NCBI GenBank assembly: GCA_963693085.1
Contig: OY856411.1
Span: forward strand, 71,034,001-71,098,000
Length of the DNA: 64,000 nucleotides
Direction of reading: 5' to 3'
Source: Alisma plantago-aquatica
Taxonomy: Eukaryota > Streptophyta > Magnoliopsida > Alismatales > Alismataceae
Part shown: positions 31,419-44,217 of the stretch, one piece after another
Layout: each line of letters begins with the position of its first letter
Position numbering within the stretch: position 1 is the stretch's first letter
The notes under the pieces: generated by a model
Told to the model about the DNA's origin: nothing
The model's input: only the letters and a program-made list of their open reading frames with translations
Databases searched by the model: none
Position numbers and translations under genes: made by a program

Positions 31419-31891
31419 ATATCCCATTCACACTAGATCCAATCACTCAAGAATCTAATTCCAAATAATCTAACATGACCGTCTTCTATTCTAAAAGTGT
31501 TGTTAGAGGGTCAGCTACATTACGAAAATTGGCACTGTACAAATCTTCATATATACTCTATGTATAATATCTTGTATGAGATGATAACGTGGTAGTACAT
31601 TCTTGTAACATTAATGTGATATAGGTTCTTTGGATTGTGAAATGGATCCATTGTGTTGTCACAATATAGCTTTACTACATGATCAATAGTTGGAACCACC
31701 CAAAGTTCACAAATGAACTTCTTGATCCATACAACTTCTTTTATTGCATTGAATATGACAATATACATGGAATTCATTGTAGAATCAACCATCATCTCTT
31801 TCTTGGAACTTTTTTAGCTTACACCTCCATCATTGGGGCAAATAAAAAAACCTAATTCTGATGGATAATCATTCTAGTTGGATTGGAAGCT
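31419..31891 (-). pseudogene. copia RNase H C-terminal part (element D)
   Basis: Minus frame 31795-31547 reads DSTMNSMYIVIFNAIKEV, WIKKFICELWVVPTI and LYCDNTMDPFHNPK, matching the copia RNase H end (DSTMEAEY, WIRKFISEL, LYCDNxGAIAQAKEPR). Upstream, to 31891, decayed LGFFI and GGVS-KSSKKE continue the domain. The first part of the domain lies beyond element E, at 46883 onward. Confidence 0.8.
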
Positions 31892-32493
31892 TGTGATAAA
31901 GTGGTTTTTTTGTATTCTTTTATTTTTTCTTTTATAATATCTTAACCCTAAACCCTAGTTTCAAAGAAGGATAACTTTATCAATCAAATATTGGAATCTC
32001 AAGCTCAAACTTTACCAACACCTAGGGTTTTCCATGATTAAGATATGGTTCAATTTTTGTATCAATCCAATACTCCCAACTCTCTCTACAATTTTTCAAA
32101 GTTAATGCAATGTTTTCCCTCTTTGATTAATTGCATTTGATGCATCACTATGGGTTTTTTTATCATCGCCAGGTCATTCTATCACACGGGGGTTTGACTC
32201 ACCCATCCACGGGTGGCCCTCAGGGCACCATCGTAGCCGCTCATGTGCGATCCAATAGATCCAGTGAGGATCGAACAACTAAGAAGTCATCCCCAACCTC
32301 CGATCGCTCTGCGAGATTGTGGCTACAACCATGAGACTTGAACGCTGACCATGATCACCCTCTTTCATGAGAAACCACTCGAGGCCTTGCCTCCACGGAC
32401 TCACCAATTCCTCCCACAAACTACTCTGACAACCACCCTCTCTAGCGTGCCAAACTGAAGTTTGGACTTCTCACGCTCAACCCTCCTCCTATC

Positions 32494-32501
32494 TATTTAA
32501 A
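32494..32501 (+). promoter_or_regulatory. Candidate TATA box in LTR E
   Basis: CTATTTAAACCCCTCC is followed by a C/T-rich stretch. The same box is kept in the right LTR at 44842-44849. Confidence 0.5.
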
Positions 32502-33429
32502 CCCCTCCTCACCTTTGCCTGGACCTCTTTAGTCCACCACACCTCCCAATTTTCTCGCTACTTGTCCCATTAGCTCCACCCTCAAGCCAACCACTCCGGT
32601 CGGCTCTGCCATGGAGTAATTGCTGGACGAGCTGCCTCTCCCCCTCTTCACCATGATTTGGTCATCCCTCCAGCTCCATGGTGTCTCAAACAAACTCAAC
32701 GACACCTCAGCAAGCTCCTACATCACATACAGCTCGCTCGCCTCATCTCCTCCACCGCGAGCAACAACTTGCTTGAATCTCCTCGGCGGCGTGACACTCC
32801 AAAGGGAGCCAGACCCTAGAACCTTGCCGCCTTGACCTAGGAGAGCCCCCTGAAGATGAAGCTTACCTTAGATCAACACGAGAAGCACTCAACCTCCATC
32901 CCGAGCTCGTCGGAGTTGACGATGGAGCTAGCAAGCTTTGCAAGAGGAGAAGAAGAGTGGGCCCCATCTCACTGACTGGATCCAACTTGGACTAGTAAGG
33001 TAAATCCAAGTCAGCTCTCTAATATCCAATTGCACAAAACCTTTCCATTGTTGGATCTGAGCATCAACGACCCCTTTTAATTCCATTTTTCATTTATTTG
33101 TCCTCTATTTTCAATAATTTCCAGAAAATACCCTGATCTTAGGAAAATCATAATAAATCATAGGTATATTGGAAAAATGCAAAGAGATACTCTGTTTTGA
33201 TTAGAAAAATATGAGGAACACGAATCTGCCATCTGTTAATCCGAAATCTGACTTGTATTGATGCTTATACTCATATATTATCCTACCCTATTTAATTTTT
33301 CAGAAAATACTCAAACTGGATTAAATCACTAAAGTCATATGATTGTCTCACTTTTGTGCCTAGATAATTATGGGACATTCAATTCCAATTTATGTGACTC
33401 AAATATCAGCAAAGATTTTTTTTATGCCG

Positions 33430-34770
33430 CATAACGTCGCCCCACTGTGTTGGGGCACCGTTTAAGAAGTTCCAGGCATTCTTCATCATAAGGGCGGTAT
33501 TTTGGTCTCTGGCTGACTTGAGTCCAAGACCTCCTTGAGCTTTACTTCACGTCACTTTATCCCAGGAGACCAGGGATAGTTTCTTTTGTTCCCTGCCTTC
33601 GGACCATAGGAAGTCCCTGACGTGTTTGTCGATGTCGTCGCAGAGAGTGGGCGATAGGCGCACGGTCTGCATAGTGTATGAAGGAATGGTCTGTAAAGAG
33701 GACTTGGCAAGAGTAATCCGGCCGGCGAGGGAGAGGTGGCGGGCAGACCAGCTATCCATTCACCCTTTGATGTTTTGAAGAATGTATGCATGAGTTTGCT
33801 TGTTAACTCTGTGGTGTAGCACGGGGACGCCCAGATAGCAGACAAGATCAGTCATGCCTGGGATGCCCATACGACGGCAGAAGGCTCGTTGTTCGGCTGT
33901 AGTGGTGTTGGATGAGAAGTAACAACATGATTTTTCCTTTAAGACAACCTGTTCAGAGACTTTTGAGAATTGTTTTAGGACTTTGTTGATGATCAAAGCT
34001 TGCCCAGGAGAGGCCTCGGCCATGAGGACTAAATCATCAGCGAACATCACATGTGAGAGCGCAGGTCCGTCTTTGGTGATCAGGATCGGCTTCCATGTCC
34101 CTTGTACAACCTCAGCATTGATAGCCTGGCTTAAGCGTTCCATGCATAGCACGAACAAGTACGGGCTGAGGGGGTCACCTTGCCTAACCCCCTGCATAGT
34201 AGTGAAAGGCTCCATAGGTGCACCTTCCCAGAGGATCGAGGTGTTGCCGACGGAGACAATTTGCATGATCAGGGCAGCCAAGTTGTTTGGAATGCCTGTC
34301 TTTTTTAGGGTGTCTACGATAAAGGGCCAACTCATTCGATCAAAGGCCTTTGATAGGTCGAGCTTGATAGTGACCCACTTCCTCCTGCCTTTCATGTTCT
34401 TCATGGAGTGGAAAACCTCCTGGATGAGGAGGATATTGTCACTGATTCGTCTTCCACGGATAAAGCTTGACTGGTGAAGAGATACCCAATCGCTGAGGAA
34501 GGGTTTTAGGTGTTCCACTATGACCTTGGAGATGAGCTTAAGACATCAGTTATTTAGAGAAATTAGCCATAGGTCGCTACAACATTGTGGATGGCTGGTT
34601 TTGGGAATGAACACTAGTAGGGAATCTGCCATACGAGGGTCGATTTTGCAGGTGGTGAAGGCTTCTTGGACCGAGGAGACGAAGGAGCGTCCAACATGGG
34701 ACCAGTAACGCTGGACGAATCCATTGTGAATACCATTCGGGCCTGCAGCCTTCGCAGGGGCCATGAGGAA
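33430..34770 (-). pseudogene. LINE2 reverse transcriptase
   Basis: Pieces 34764-34546, 34518-33760 and 33759-33547, separated by single stops, read PNGIHNGFVQRYW, LVFIPKTSHPQ, SFIRGRRISDNILLIQEV, IKLDLSKAFDRMSWPF, GVRQGDPLSPYLFVLCMERL, SHVMFADDLVLMAEA (catalytic DD) and LSLAGRITLAKSSLQTIPSY. The reading ends near MMKNAWNFLNG, directly before the A-tail. It lacks the downstream domains kept in LINE1. Confidence 0.85.
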
Positions 34771-34891
34771 AAGAATGTACTTTATCTCATTTTCATCAGG
34801 GATGGAGGCAAGCAGCTGTGGGTTGGCCGATGGACTGAAGGCGCCCGCGTATGTCGAGATGACACTGTTATCCGGTTGATTGGGGCATGGA

Positions 34892-36070
34892 CTACAAAGA
34901 AGGTTTGTGAAGAAAAGCTTGAATCAGCTGCTTGATGCTTTCCGTAGATGTGATCCAGGCCCCGTTCTCATCACGGAGTCTAGAGATCTTGTTATGGTGT
35001 CTTCGTGCTTTGACATAGGCATGGAAGAATTTATTGTTCCCATCTCCGTATTTCAGCCAGTTGATGTTGGAGCGCTGCTTCCAGTCCTCCTCTTCTTGTA
35101 TAAGAATGGAACTCAATTGTTCCTGGAGCAACACACATTGCAGTTGAGTAGAAACAGAATTATATGTTTGCAGTTGTACCTGGAGCTTGTCGATCTTACG
35201 GAGAAGCCGATCCTTTTGTTTATATTGTTGTTTGATGCGTTTGGAGTCCCGTTTCAAGGCTGCGGCTTGGAAAGCAGGTAGGGCGTCCGTCATTGACTTA
35301 GTATTATCCCATGATGGAAGAAGTTCAGACTCAAAGCTAGTTGTGATGTCCCAACTCATTTTTGTTTTAAAGAAATTACCCTGATGCCTCTGCTGACGTT
35401 GGCAAGACAACATAATAGGGTGGTGATCGCTGTAGAGTCTGGAAAGAACATTGATTTGCATGCCTCCCTCTATGGACAACCACTCCTCGTTAGCTACCGT
35501 CCTATCAAGTTTTTCTCGAAGGCGACCCTTGGCGAAGGTGAAGAAGTGGCCTGAGGAAGGCATATCCCTCAGACCAGCCGTGGTGAGTAGGTGGTTGAAT
35601 CTAAGACTGGATCTTCTGTCAAAACTCTTCCTACCTTGTTTCTCAGATGCATCTAGCATTGTGTTGAAATCACCGACTAGTGCCCAGGGTTCATTGATAG
35701 AAGATGCAAGACCAGTGAGACGTTTCCATAGAAGGTCCCACTTTTGGGGGTTAGGATTTCCGTAGACGAAAGTGAGTAACAAGGAAATATTGATGCGACA
35801 ATGAACATATTGGCGGTGGCATTGACAGATATCGATGGAGCAACGATTGTTATCCCATAGGACCCATATGCCGCCAGAGAAACCGAGCGCTTACACACGG
35901 TGTGAGGAGGTATAATTGAGCTTCTTAATGATCTTGTCAGCCTTTAACCCACTGCAACGTGGTTCTAGAATGACTAAGATTTGGAGTTTGTATTTCCTCT
36001 TATATTCTTTTAGAAGAGTTATTTTGTCTTCAGACCCAACTCCCTGGATGTTCCAGCAGAGAATGCTAGT
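34892..36070 (-). pseudogene. LINE2 endonuclease and linker (ORF2 start)
   Basis: ORF2 starts at ATG 36070 (MTSILCWNIQGVGS). A stop at 35891-35893 replaces the usual codon before ALGFSGGIWVLW. The frame then continues with WALVGDFNTMLDASEKQG, LREKLDRTVANEEW and YSDHHPIML, the catalytic blocks of apurinic-type endonuclease, and a Lys/Gln-rich helical linker to 34892. It begins 36 bp after the ORF1 stop. Confidence 0.87.
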
Positions 36071-36105
36071 CATTAAAAAACACAGTAGTAGGGCGAGCAA
36101 CAAGC

Positions 36106-37759
36106 TCAGTGCATGGCGGCGAGCAGGCCTGGTGGATCAGACGCTGCGTCCATGCCTTTGTCAAGACCAGGTTCATTAGCTTCAAATAGAAGACCCTTCT
36201 TAGCATTTGTAGCGTAGTCCACACTGCTCACAAATTGAGCGATCTTGCCCTTCTTGCGTTCACAGCCCGGGCTAATCATTTGGTAAACTACCCTTCTGTT
36301 TCGGAGGATGACGCCACTGCCTGCTCCATCCGCACCTGCTGAGAACACAGGTGGATCAGAGGTGTTGACAGTGGGAACGGAGGCTTGGAAGCGAAAGGCC
36401 TCTGCTACTAAGGCGCCGTCTCTTCCTTCACTCACTTCATCATCAACCAAGGTGATGACTGAGTTGTCGCCTCCTTTGTGAGTTGCGAACGAAGTGGCAG
36501 TTGGGATTGATGGTGGCTTGGCGCTCATCTGCGACCCTTGTCCCACAGATTGCTTCCATGCCTTCTTCTTATTCTTCTTATGGGTAGCCATCTCCCAGCC
36601 CCCGTCACTGTCCTTGCTGGGCTCGCTGGAAGCTACTGCAACAGCAGGGTGTGGTGTGGGGGGGCGCGGCTTTGGCTTCTATATTCTTACTGCGATCACT
36701 GGATGCGGAATGAGACACTACTTTCTTGCTGGCAGGGGGACGCCGTTCCGGCATCTTCACATGGATGTCAGGCGTATAGGCCGGTGCTATATTCAAGGTT
36801 GGGCATGCGGAGGAAGATGGGTCGACGCTGGGAAAGGCTGGGATAAACTTGCAGTCCCCTGCATTATGGCCAAGCCTTCCGCACTTCATACAGAAGGTGG
36901 GGAGGTTCTCGTACTCTATCCGATACTTCTCATTGTCAAGGAGGAGCGCCAGGAGTAGAGGATGGGAGGTATCTACTTCGACGGCGATGCGGGCAAATTT
37001 TCCCCTGTGACCGGATTGGGTGGTAGTATCTATTTTGATTGTCCATCCAATCAAGTCGCCAATGCTCCATAGCAGCTGGTTTTGAAAGAGGTGGATCGGT
37101 AGATCAGGGACTCTGGCCCAGACAACTAGTTTGCATGGGATTGGATCGGAGGGGCGAAAGTCTTTGGACCACGACTGCACTGATATGTAGTGGTTGAAGA
37201 TCATCCAAGGACCCCCGGTTAGGGCACGAACGAAGTCGGCGTTGTTTGCTAGTTGTATGATATAATACCCCTTGTCAAGATCGATGGCCCTGAACTCATC
37301 AATGAGTTGCCATAAGATAGGGATCCTATTCATTAGCGTGTTGAAGTTTACAATGGTGCCGGTAACTTTGATCACCACGGCGAACTTCCACGGTTCAAGA
37401 AGAGGCGGCATGATCGCTGGGTTGATGGCAATGGCAGGTATAGCACCGTCCTTTGATATACGAATGTCAGCAGGCGACAATAGGTCCGATGACACCTGTG
37501 AGAGGGTCGCCGACACCCTAGTCTGATGCCCGGTCATTGCTTCTCTGTATGTTTTGGTGTGCTGCTGAGGCGGAGGATCAGCGTTGTCCATCACCGTGTC
37601 TACTTGGATGACAGGAACTTCATCGAAGGTTGGGGCTGTGTTGAGGGAAGCGTTAGCCGATGACTCATCATTGGGAGAAGCAGCACTGGCAGAGCTACGC
37701 CCAGCGCCACGGCCACCACGGCCGCCTCCCAGGGCACGAAACCCTAGCGGATGACTCAT
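36106..37759 (-). pseudogene. LINE2 ORF1 (DUF4283 and zinc knuckle), frameshifted
   Basis: 384 codons from ATG 37759, with a Gly/Arg-rich start (LGGGRGGRGAGR). A DUF4283-like RNA-binding fold follows (NFNTLMNRIPILWQLIDEF, GYYIIQLANNADFVRALTGG, WVWARVPDLPIHLF-like) and then a CCHC knuckle, CMKCGRLGHNAGDC. Near 36600 the frame shifts and the C-terminal 161 codons (36591-36106) start with THKKNKKKAWKQ, a typical ORF1 tail. ORF1 protein coats LINE RNA. Confidence 0.85.
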
Positions 37760-38270
37760 AGCGGGCTAAAAATATCAGCAAAGATGAATTATTACTTTTT
37801 CCCTATTTTGCTTACCAAAAATGGTTATAATTATCCATCATGATCTAAAGACCACCAAATCGATCTAGAAATCCTATTCTGACGTGATACTATCAAATGT
37901 GGACTCAAATTCATACTCAATGACTCATACTCTACTCTCATGACTCTAACTAAGAAAAGGGCCTTTTATACTCTTTTAGAACTAAATGGTGATTTTGCCA
38001 ATATATCTAATTAGTACCAAATCTCTTATAATTTTAGGAATAGAAAGGTACTAGTGAGGAGCATCTCTGGACTCCCCACTTCTGAGTAGAAGGTACACCA
38101 TTACCTATTACTTGGTTTATTATATAACATGCTTGTAATATTGTAGTAAATACTTAGCATATGATAATAGATAAAATGGATGTCTTCAAATGATATGTTG
38201 CTTGATTTTCCATTTTTATGTTTATGAACACAAAAAAACATAAGATATTTGATCCTCTATGTGATAAGCA

Positions 38271-38448
38271 CTAAATCTCTTTAGTAGAGTAGTGCATTGA
38301 TGAAAGTACTAAATCTCTTTGGTAGAATAGTACATGTGAACACTAAATCTCTTTGGTAGAATAGTGCATTGATGAAAGTACTAAATCTCTTTGGTAGAAT
38401 AGTATATATGAGAACTAAATCTCTTTGGTAGAATAGTGCACGTGGATG
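38271..38448 (+). repeat. Tandem repeat in the left LTR of E (five units)
   Basis: Units starting CTAAATCTCTTTGGTAGAAT lie at 38271, 38309, 38343, 38381 and 38415, alternating 38 and 34 bp. This indicates a 72-bp higher-order unit. Confidence 0.9.
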
Positions 38449-39018
38449 ATCAACTATACACATAATGGAAAATATGCCTAAAACATGTGATCTCTTTTAT
38501 TAATAACTTTTCCCTATTCATTTATGCTTTTTATCATATTACTTATTCTTGCCAAGTAATAGTTTTATGTTTTGCCAAGTTTTATTATGAGAGGTATAAT
38601 CAAAGACATGTAGGCATACTCAGTACAATATATTAATATATTGTGCTGAAGTGTACCAATGTCAAATGCTTTGTAGGTACCTTTTGCTTATGATGATGAT
38701 GATGATGCAACTTAATATGACGGCTCAACAAAATAAGATCTTTCATGGGGATGCTAAAGTTAAATGGGACTCCTAGTTTAAGTTCTTTTTCTTTTGCAAG
38801 TAGTTCTCTCATGTATTAAGTTTTTCTTCTATAGTACTCCTATGCCTTCAGGCCCCTATGTAATTAACACTTGGTTTATTTAAGGAAGCTTGTTATTTGG
38901 TGCATGTATATACTTGTGTGTTTGGTCCACTCAGGGACATCCAACTTAACCCTTTTGTACACCATTCCCTTTTGGGTCTAAGGTGTAGATTGGGGTTAGG
39001 TAGTTAACCCGTGATAGA

Positions 39019-39030
39019 TGGTATCAAAGT
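39019..39030 (+). other. Primer binding site of element E
   Basis: TGGTATCAAAGT resembles the tRNA-Met complement TGGTATCAGAGC. Confidence 0.7.
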
Positions 39031-39522
39031 AGGCACATAGGTCAATGTATGTGCATCAAATACTTAGTGACCTTATTTAGACCTAAGGTGACCCATATTT
39101 AACATTATGTTTTCATGGTGTCTAGGAGGATACTTGCGGAAGGTTCTGGCATAAATTCTCAATCCATTTTCATAGTGGTTAGGGTTACCCACTACAAGTA
39201 ATATGCCTGGCTAACACAACTATTGTTAAAGTGGGTACCCGTTACCTTAGAGAAATCTATCTTCTCATCTTTTATCATTTAAGGACTACCCCAACCATCT
39301 ATTTAGTGAACGAAACACACTAGGCTTCTCATCTACAATCTTTCTCTCTCAAATATGATCAATGAATTACTCTCTCTATTATGTGGGTAGATTAGGAGAA
39401 ATGGGAACAACTAAAAGACATGAAGAATTGGAAAATATACCTTTATATTTGATAAAACTTTGTTTGCATTATTATCTACCTCAAATAACAACTAAATCAT
39501 CTCTTGATTTACACACTTGCAG

Positions 39523-40690
39523 ATGCCTCCAAAATCTAGATCCAAGAGAGAGAGAACTAATGATGACTCTGGTGATGAATCTAACTCAAACCGTAATAAG
39601 ACCATGGCTATAAGTGAACGAGAAGAACAAAAGAAGTTGATGTTGGAATGCATGCATGCCCTATCCCTAAAGGAAACCAATAATACTTCTTCCTCATCTA
39701 GGACCAACCTTGAAACTACCATTAGTGATTTCCTCAAACTTAAGCCTAAAGCCTTTCATGGATAAGATTTAGGTGATGTCCTAGATAAAGATGATGCATG
39801 GATCCTATCTATTGAAAATGCCTTTAGAGCCCTTAAATGTGCCAAGGAAGATAAAGTCACTTTTGCATCCTACCAACTTAGGGTGTCCGCGAAGTTGTGG
39901 TGGGAAAATTATAACCATACATGAGAACTTCTAGATGCCCCTATAAGTTGGGAGGAGTTTAAGGTGATTTTTACTACTCGGTTCATGCCCATATCTGCTA
40001 GGAAGGAGAAGAGGAAGAAGTTCAATAACCTCATCCAAGGAACCTTATTTGTTGCTGACTATGTTAGGACCTTTAGACTCCTAGAGCATCATGCTCTTCA
40101 CCTTGATGAAGATGAAAAGATTGATCATTTCATTGATGGCCCTAACCATGAACTGAAAGTTTACCTTTGCACCTCCAACCACACTACCTTTGAAGCCACC
40201 ATCAATAGAGCCCTTACCCAAGAAAGAACCTTAGGGAAGAGTAAAGCACCAAGTTTGTGATACTTAGGCTTGACTGATGCATCCATCACCAAGGGCAAGG
40301 GGAAGGAGAAGGAGAAGGATAGGGATAGGAAGAAGCCTCATAGCCATGGCATAGGAAGAGGAGGAGGAAATCACCATAGAGGTCAATCATACTAAGGAGG
40401 ACCAAATAGGGGAGGCTGAGGCCAAGGTGGGCCACACTGAGGGCCACCACCTAATACTACTAGATGCATAAATTATGGAAGTATACACCCTGGAAGATGC
40501 AAGTATGATAGGCCTATTTGTTTTAATTACAAAAAAGAGGGGCACATGAGGGGAAACTGCCCTAATACACCACATTGGATGAATTTGAGTTTACATGTGC
40601 ATCCTAATGCCCCACCAGCTCAGCCTAGAGCTCCACCTATTCAACTAGCTGCTCCTATAGCTCAGGCTCAACCAGAACACCGTCAAGGTT
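39523..40690 (+). pseudogene. gag of element E
   Basis: One frame from ATG 39523 with in-frame stops at 39763, 39922, 40258 and later. Basic/acidic start, then the gag core (DDAWILSIENAFRAL, LWWENYNHT, WEEFKVIFTTRFMP, FVADYVRTFRLLEHHAL, KIDHFIDGPNHELKVYL). The knuckle reads CFNYKKEGHMRGNC (40519-40560), where the second Cys has become Tyr. Non-functional. Confidence 0.85.
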
Positions 40691-40819
40691 GAGTTTTTGC
40701 AATTGATGCAGAGAAAGCTAAGGATAATGACAACCACCTGCTTGAAGGTAATAATGTTAATATAATTTCTTTATATAAATCCCTTTAAACCATGATCTCA
40801 TATGAAAATCCTAATGTAG

Positions 40820-43800
40820 GTATGATATGTCTCTAAGATCATCCTATTGTGTCCCTATTTGATTCAGATTCAACACATACATTCATCTCCAAAAATCTTG
40901 CTTCCATGATCAAATTAGAGATAAAAGATATAGGTTATAGCTTGGATGTAACAACTCCTAGTGGCAAAATCTATACTTCTCTTCAGAAAATTGAAATCTT
41001 GCCTTTTTCTTATGGTGGTCATAAATTTTTTTTTCTAATTTCATTCTCCCTGATATTGAAGAATTTGACTTAATTTTGGGGATGGATTGGCTCTTTGCCA
41101 ACTATGCCATGCTTGATTGTCAAGCCAAGAAAGTAATCATTTTTGCACCCCATTCTAAACCTTTGATAATACCTGGGAGAAAGGAAAGAAACTAAAATAT
41201 GATTATCTCTTCTCTTAAAGCAGAAACCTTGATAGCTAAAGGATGTAGAGCCTATCTTGCAGTTGTATTAGTGTCTGATTTGTGAGACCTTTAGAGAGCT
41301 TGGATGTGGTGAGAGATTACCCATATGTATTTCCTGAGGAGCTTCCAGGACTGCCTCCAGTATGTGAGGTTGAGTTCTCAATTAAGTTAGCACTGGGCAC
41401 CGCACCAGTCTCAAAGGCACCTTATAGAATGGCACCTTCCGAGCTTGCAGAGCTCAAGAAACAATTAGAATAACTACTTGATAAGGGCTTAATCCATCCT
41501 AGTACATCTCCCTAGGGTGCTCCTATCCTTTTTGTTAAAAGAAATATGGTTCAATGCGAATGTGTATTGATTATCGCACGATCAATCAATCCGCCATCAA
41601 AAATAAATATCTCCTCCCAAGACTTGATGACTTATTTGACCAGCTTCGTACTGCCACTGTGTTATCCAAGATTGACCTTAGATTAGGCTACCATCAATTA
41701 CGAGTGAAGGATTGTGATATTCCAAAAATAGCTTTTAGAACTAGATATGGACATTATGAATTCGTGATGATGCCTTTTGGGTTGACCAATGCTCCTGGAG
41801 TATTTGTGAATCTGATGAATACTATCTTCCAACCTTTTTTAGACAATTTTGTTATAGTCTTCATTGATGACATTCTTATATATTCAAACTTTGTTGATCA
41901 ATATCGTGAGCATCTCTAGAAAGTACTTGATGTGTTGAGAGCCCAGAAATTGTATGCTAAACTATCCAAATGTGAGTTCTGGATTGACCAAGTAATGTTT
42001 CTTGGACATGTCATTTCAGGTGGAAAAATTTCTATTGATTCCTCTAAAGTCCTAGTCATCCTTGATTGGAAAGCTCCTACCAATGCCTATGTAATTTGTA
42101 TCTTTCTTGGTCTAGTAGGTTATTACCGTCATTTCATCCTTAGTTTTAGTAAAATAGCCCCACCCATGACCAAAGTTACCAGAAAAGATGCCAAATTCAT
42201 TTAGACTTCTGAATGTGAATCTAGCTTCCAAGAATTGAAATCATATTTGACTTCTGCTCTTGTCTTGACCTTACCTTCTGGTAATGATGGCTTTGTAATA
42301 TTTTCTGATGCTTCTAAAATGGTTTTGGGTTGTGTCCTAATGCAAGATGGTAAAGTTGTTGCCTATGCTTCTAGACAATTGAAACCTAATGAGGTCAATT
42401 ATCTAACTCACGATTTCGAATTAGCTGCTATTGTCTATGCTCTCAAAATCTAGAGACATTATCTATATGGTGCTACAATTGACATATTCATGGATCACAA
42501 AGTCTCAAATACTTCTTGAATCAGAAGGATCTCAATCTTAGACAAAGAAGATGGTTGGAATATCTTAAAGACTATGATTTCACTATTGCTTATCATTCAG
42601 GCAAGGCCAATGTTGTAGCTGATGCTCTTAGTCATTAGAGGTCAATTTGTAAATCTATCTTTACTTCGAAACTAATGAGTTTGGAACCTTCAATTTCTGG
42701 GTCACTTCAAGTAGAAGATGGTACTATTATTCTGGCAAATATCAATATTATTCATGGTCTTCTTTCTAAACTCCTGGCATCTCAAAAGAGTAGCCCTAGC
42801 TTGGAGGAGATGACAACTCTTTTGGATAAACACCAGACACATCTATCTGTTGGCATGGATGGTGGACTAAGGTACACACATTAGATGTGGGTACCTTAGG
42901 AGACAAAGATTAAGAAGTGTATTCTGCAAGAGGCACATGGAAGTAAGTATTCTATACATCCTGGATCCACTAAGATGTACAAGGACCTACAAAGACACTT
43001 TTGGTGGAGGGGTATGAAGAATGATATAGCAGAGTTCGTCTCTAAGTGCCTCACCTATCAGCAGATTAAGGCCAAACATCAACAGCTAGGCAGTTTATTG
43101 CAACCTTTACCCATTCCTAAATGGAAATGGGAAAACATCACCATGGATTTTGTGGTGGGATTACCCATAACTAGGAAGGGACATGATGTGATATGGGTCA
43201 TAGTCGATTGTATGACCAAGTCTGCACATTTCTTACCTATGCGGACTACAAACAAGGTTCCTGAGCTTGCTGAGTTGTATATCAGGGAGATTGTATGACT
43301 GTATGGAGTTCCAATATCTATTATTTCAGATCGGGATCTAAAGTGCACATCACATCTACGGAAGCAGGTACCAAATGAGATGGGTACATAGTTTAATTTC
43401 AGCACAACATATCATCCCCAAACAGATGGTCAGTCTGAGCGTACTATCCAAATCCTGGGGAATCTTCTTAGAGCATGTGTCCTAGATTGGGGAGGATCTT
43501 GGGATTACTAACTTCCATTAGCAGAGTTTGCATACAATAATAGTTACCAATCAAGTATTGATATGCCACCCTATGAAGCTCTCTATTGTAGGCCATGTAG
43601 ATCCCCTCTCTGTTGGGATGAAGTTGGCGAAAGGAGAATGCTAAAATCTGAGGAGTTACAACTCTATGCTGATAAGGTGTCTTTGATCAAGCAAAGGTTG
43701 AAAAAGGGCCATGATCGTCAGAAATCATATGTAGATGCACACAGGTCAGACATGTAGTTCAAGGCTGGTGATTATGCTTTCTTGAAGATCAAACCCCTCT

Positions 43801-44185
43801 GTGCTATAGACAAGAACAAATTGAAACTTAATCCAAGATATGTTGGTCCCTTTGAGGTTCTAGAGTGCATTGGTGAATGTGCTTATCGACTTGCTCTTCC
43901 TCCACAATACATCATGATGCACAATGTTTTTCATGTATCCAATCTAAAGCATTATGTGAAGGATGATAGTCATGTGTTGAATCATGAGCCCCTTGAGTTG
44001 AGAGAGATCCTCTCTTATCTGGAGTAGCCTACAAATATTTTTGATTCCAAAGTTAAAGAGCTTAGGAACAAGCAGATTCAGATGGCAAAGGTGCAATGGA
44101 ATCATCATGGTGCAGAAGATGCCACTTGGGAACTACATGTGGATATGGATCAATGCTTTTCTCACCTCTTTCAGCTAGTTTAATT
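40820..44185 (+). pseudogene. pol of element E: protease, RT, RNase H, integrase, chromodomain
   Basis: Protease has LFDSDSTHTFISKNL (Gly of DSG lost). [62 protein letters not shown] and FIDDILIYS near 41860. RNase [18 protein letters not shown] and [11 protein letters not shown]. Integrase: zinc region (HFWWRGMKNDIAEFVSKCLTYQQ), core (VDCMTKSAHFLPM) and decayed YHPQTDGQSERT near 43425. Chromodomain near 44040-44180: KVKELRNKQIQMAKVQW and DATWEL. Many stops and shifts. Confidence 0.88.
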
Positions 44186-44217
44186 TTGAGGACAAATTTC
44201 TTTTAAGGTGAATAGGA

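Larger units (their letters stand above)
33417..37769 (-). mobile_element. LINE2: L1-type element lacking its 3' end
   Basis: Flanked by a perfect 16-bp TSD (33401-33416, 37770-37785), with a T7 run (33417-33423) marking the A-tail. The empty site is seen in the right LTR of E at about 45741-45762. It contains ORF1 from its ATG and ORF2 with endonuclease and RT, but stops shortly after RT, without zf-RVT or RNase H. The 5' UTR is about 10 bp, so the 5' end is slightly short too. Confidence 0.92.
31892..39018 (+). repeat. 5' LTR of element E (contains LINE2)
   Basis: Matches 44218-46882 on both sides of LINE2. After removing LINE2 and one TSD copy (4369 bp) the LTR is about 2.76 kb. The end is set by the primer site at 39019. 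Open frames such as 32620-32835 also occur, altered, in the right LTR and are not genes. Confidence 0.85.

Noticed and set aside
36494..36958. + strand frames over LINE2 ORF1
   Set aside because: Antisense shadows of the DUF4283 ORF1.
38689..38709. ATG-ATG microsatellite as a feature
   Set aside because: A short (GAT)n run also found in the other LTR near 46590; ordinary simple repeat.
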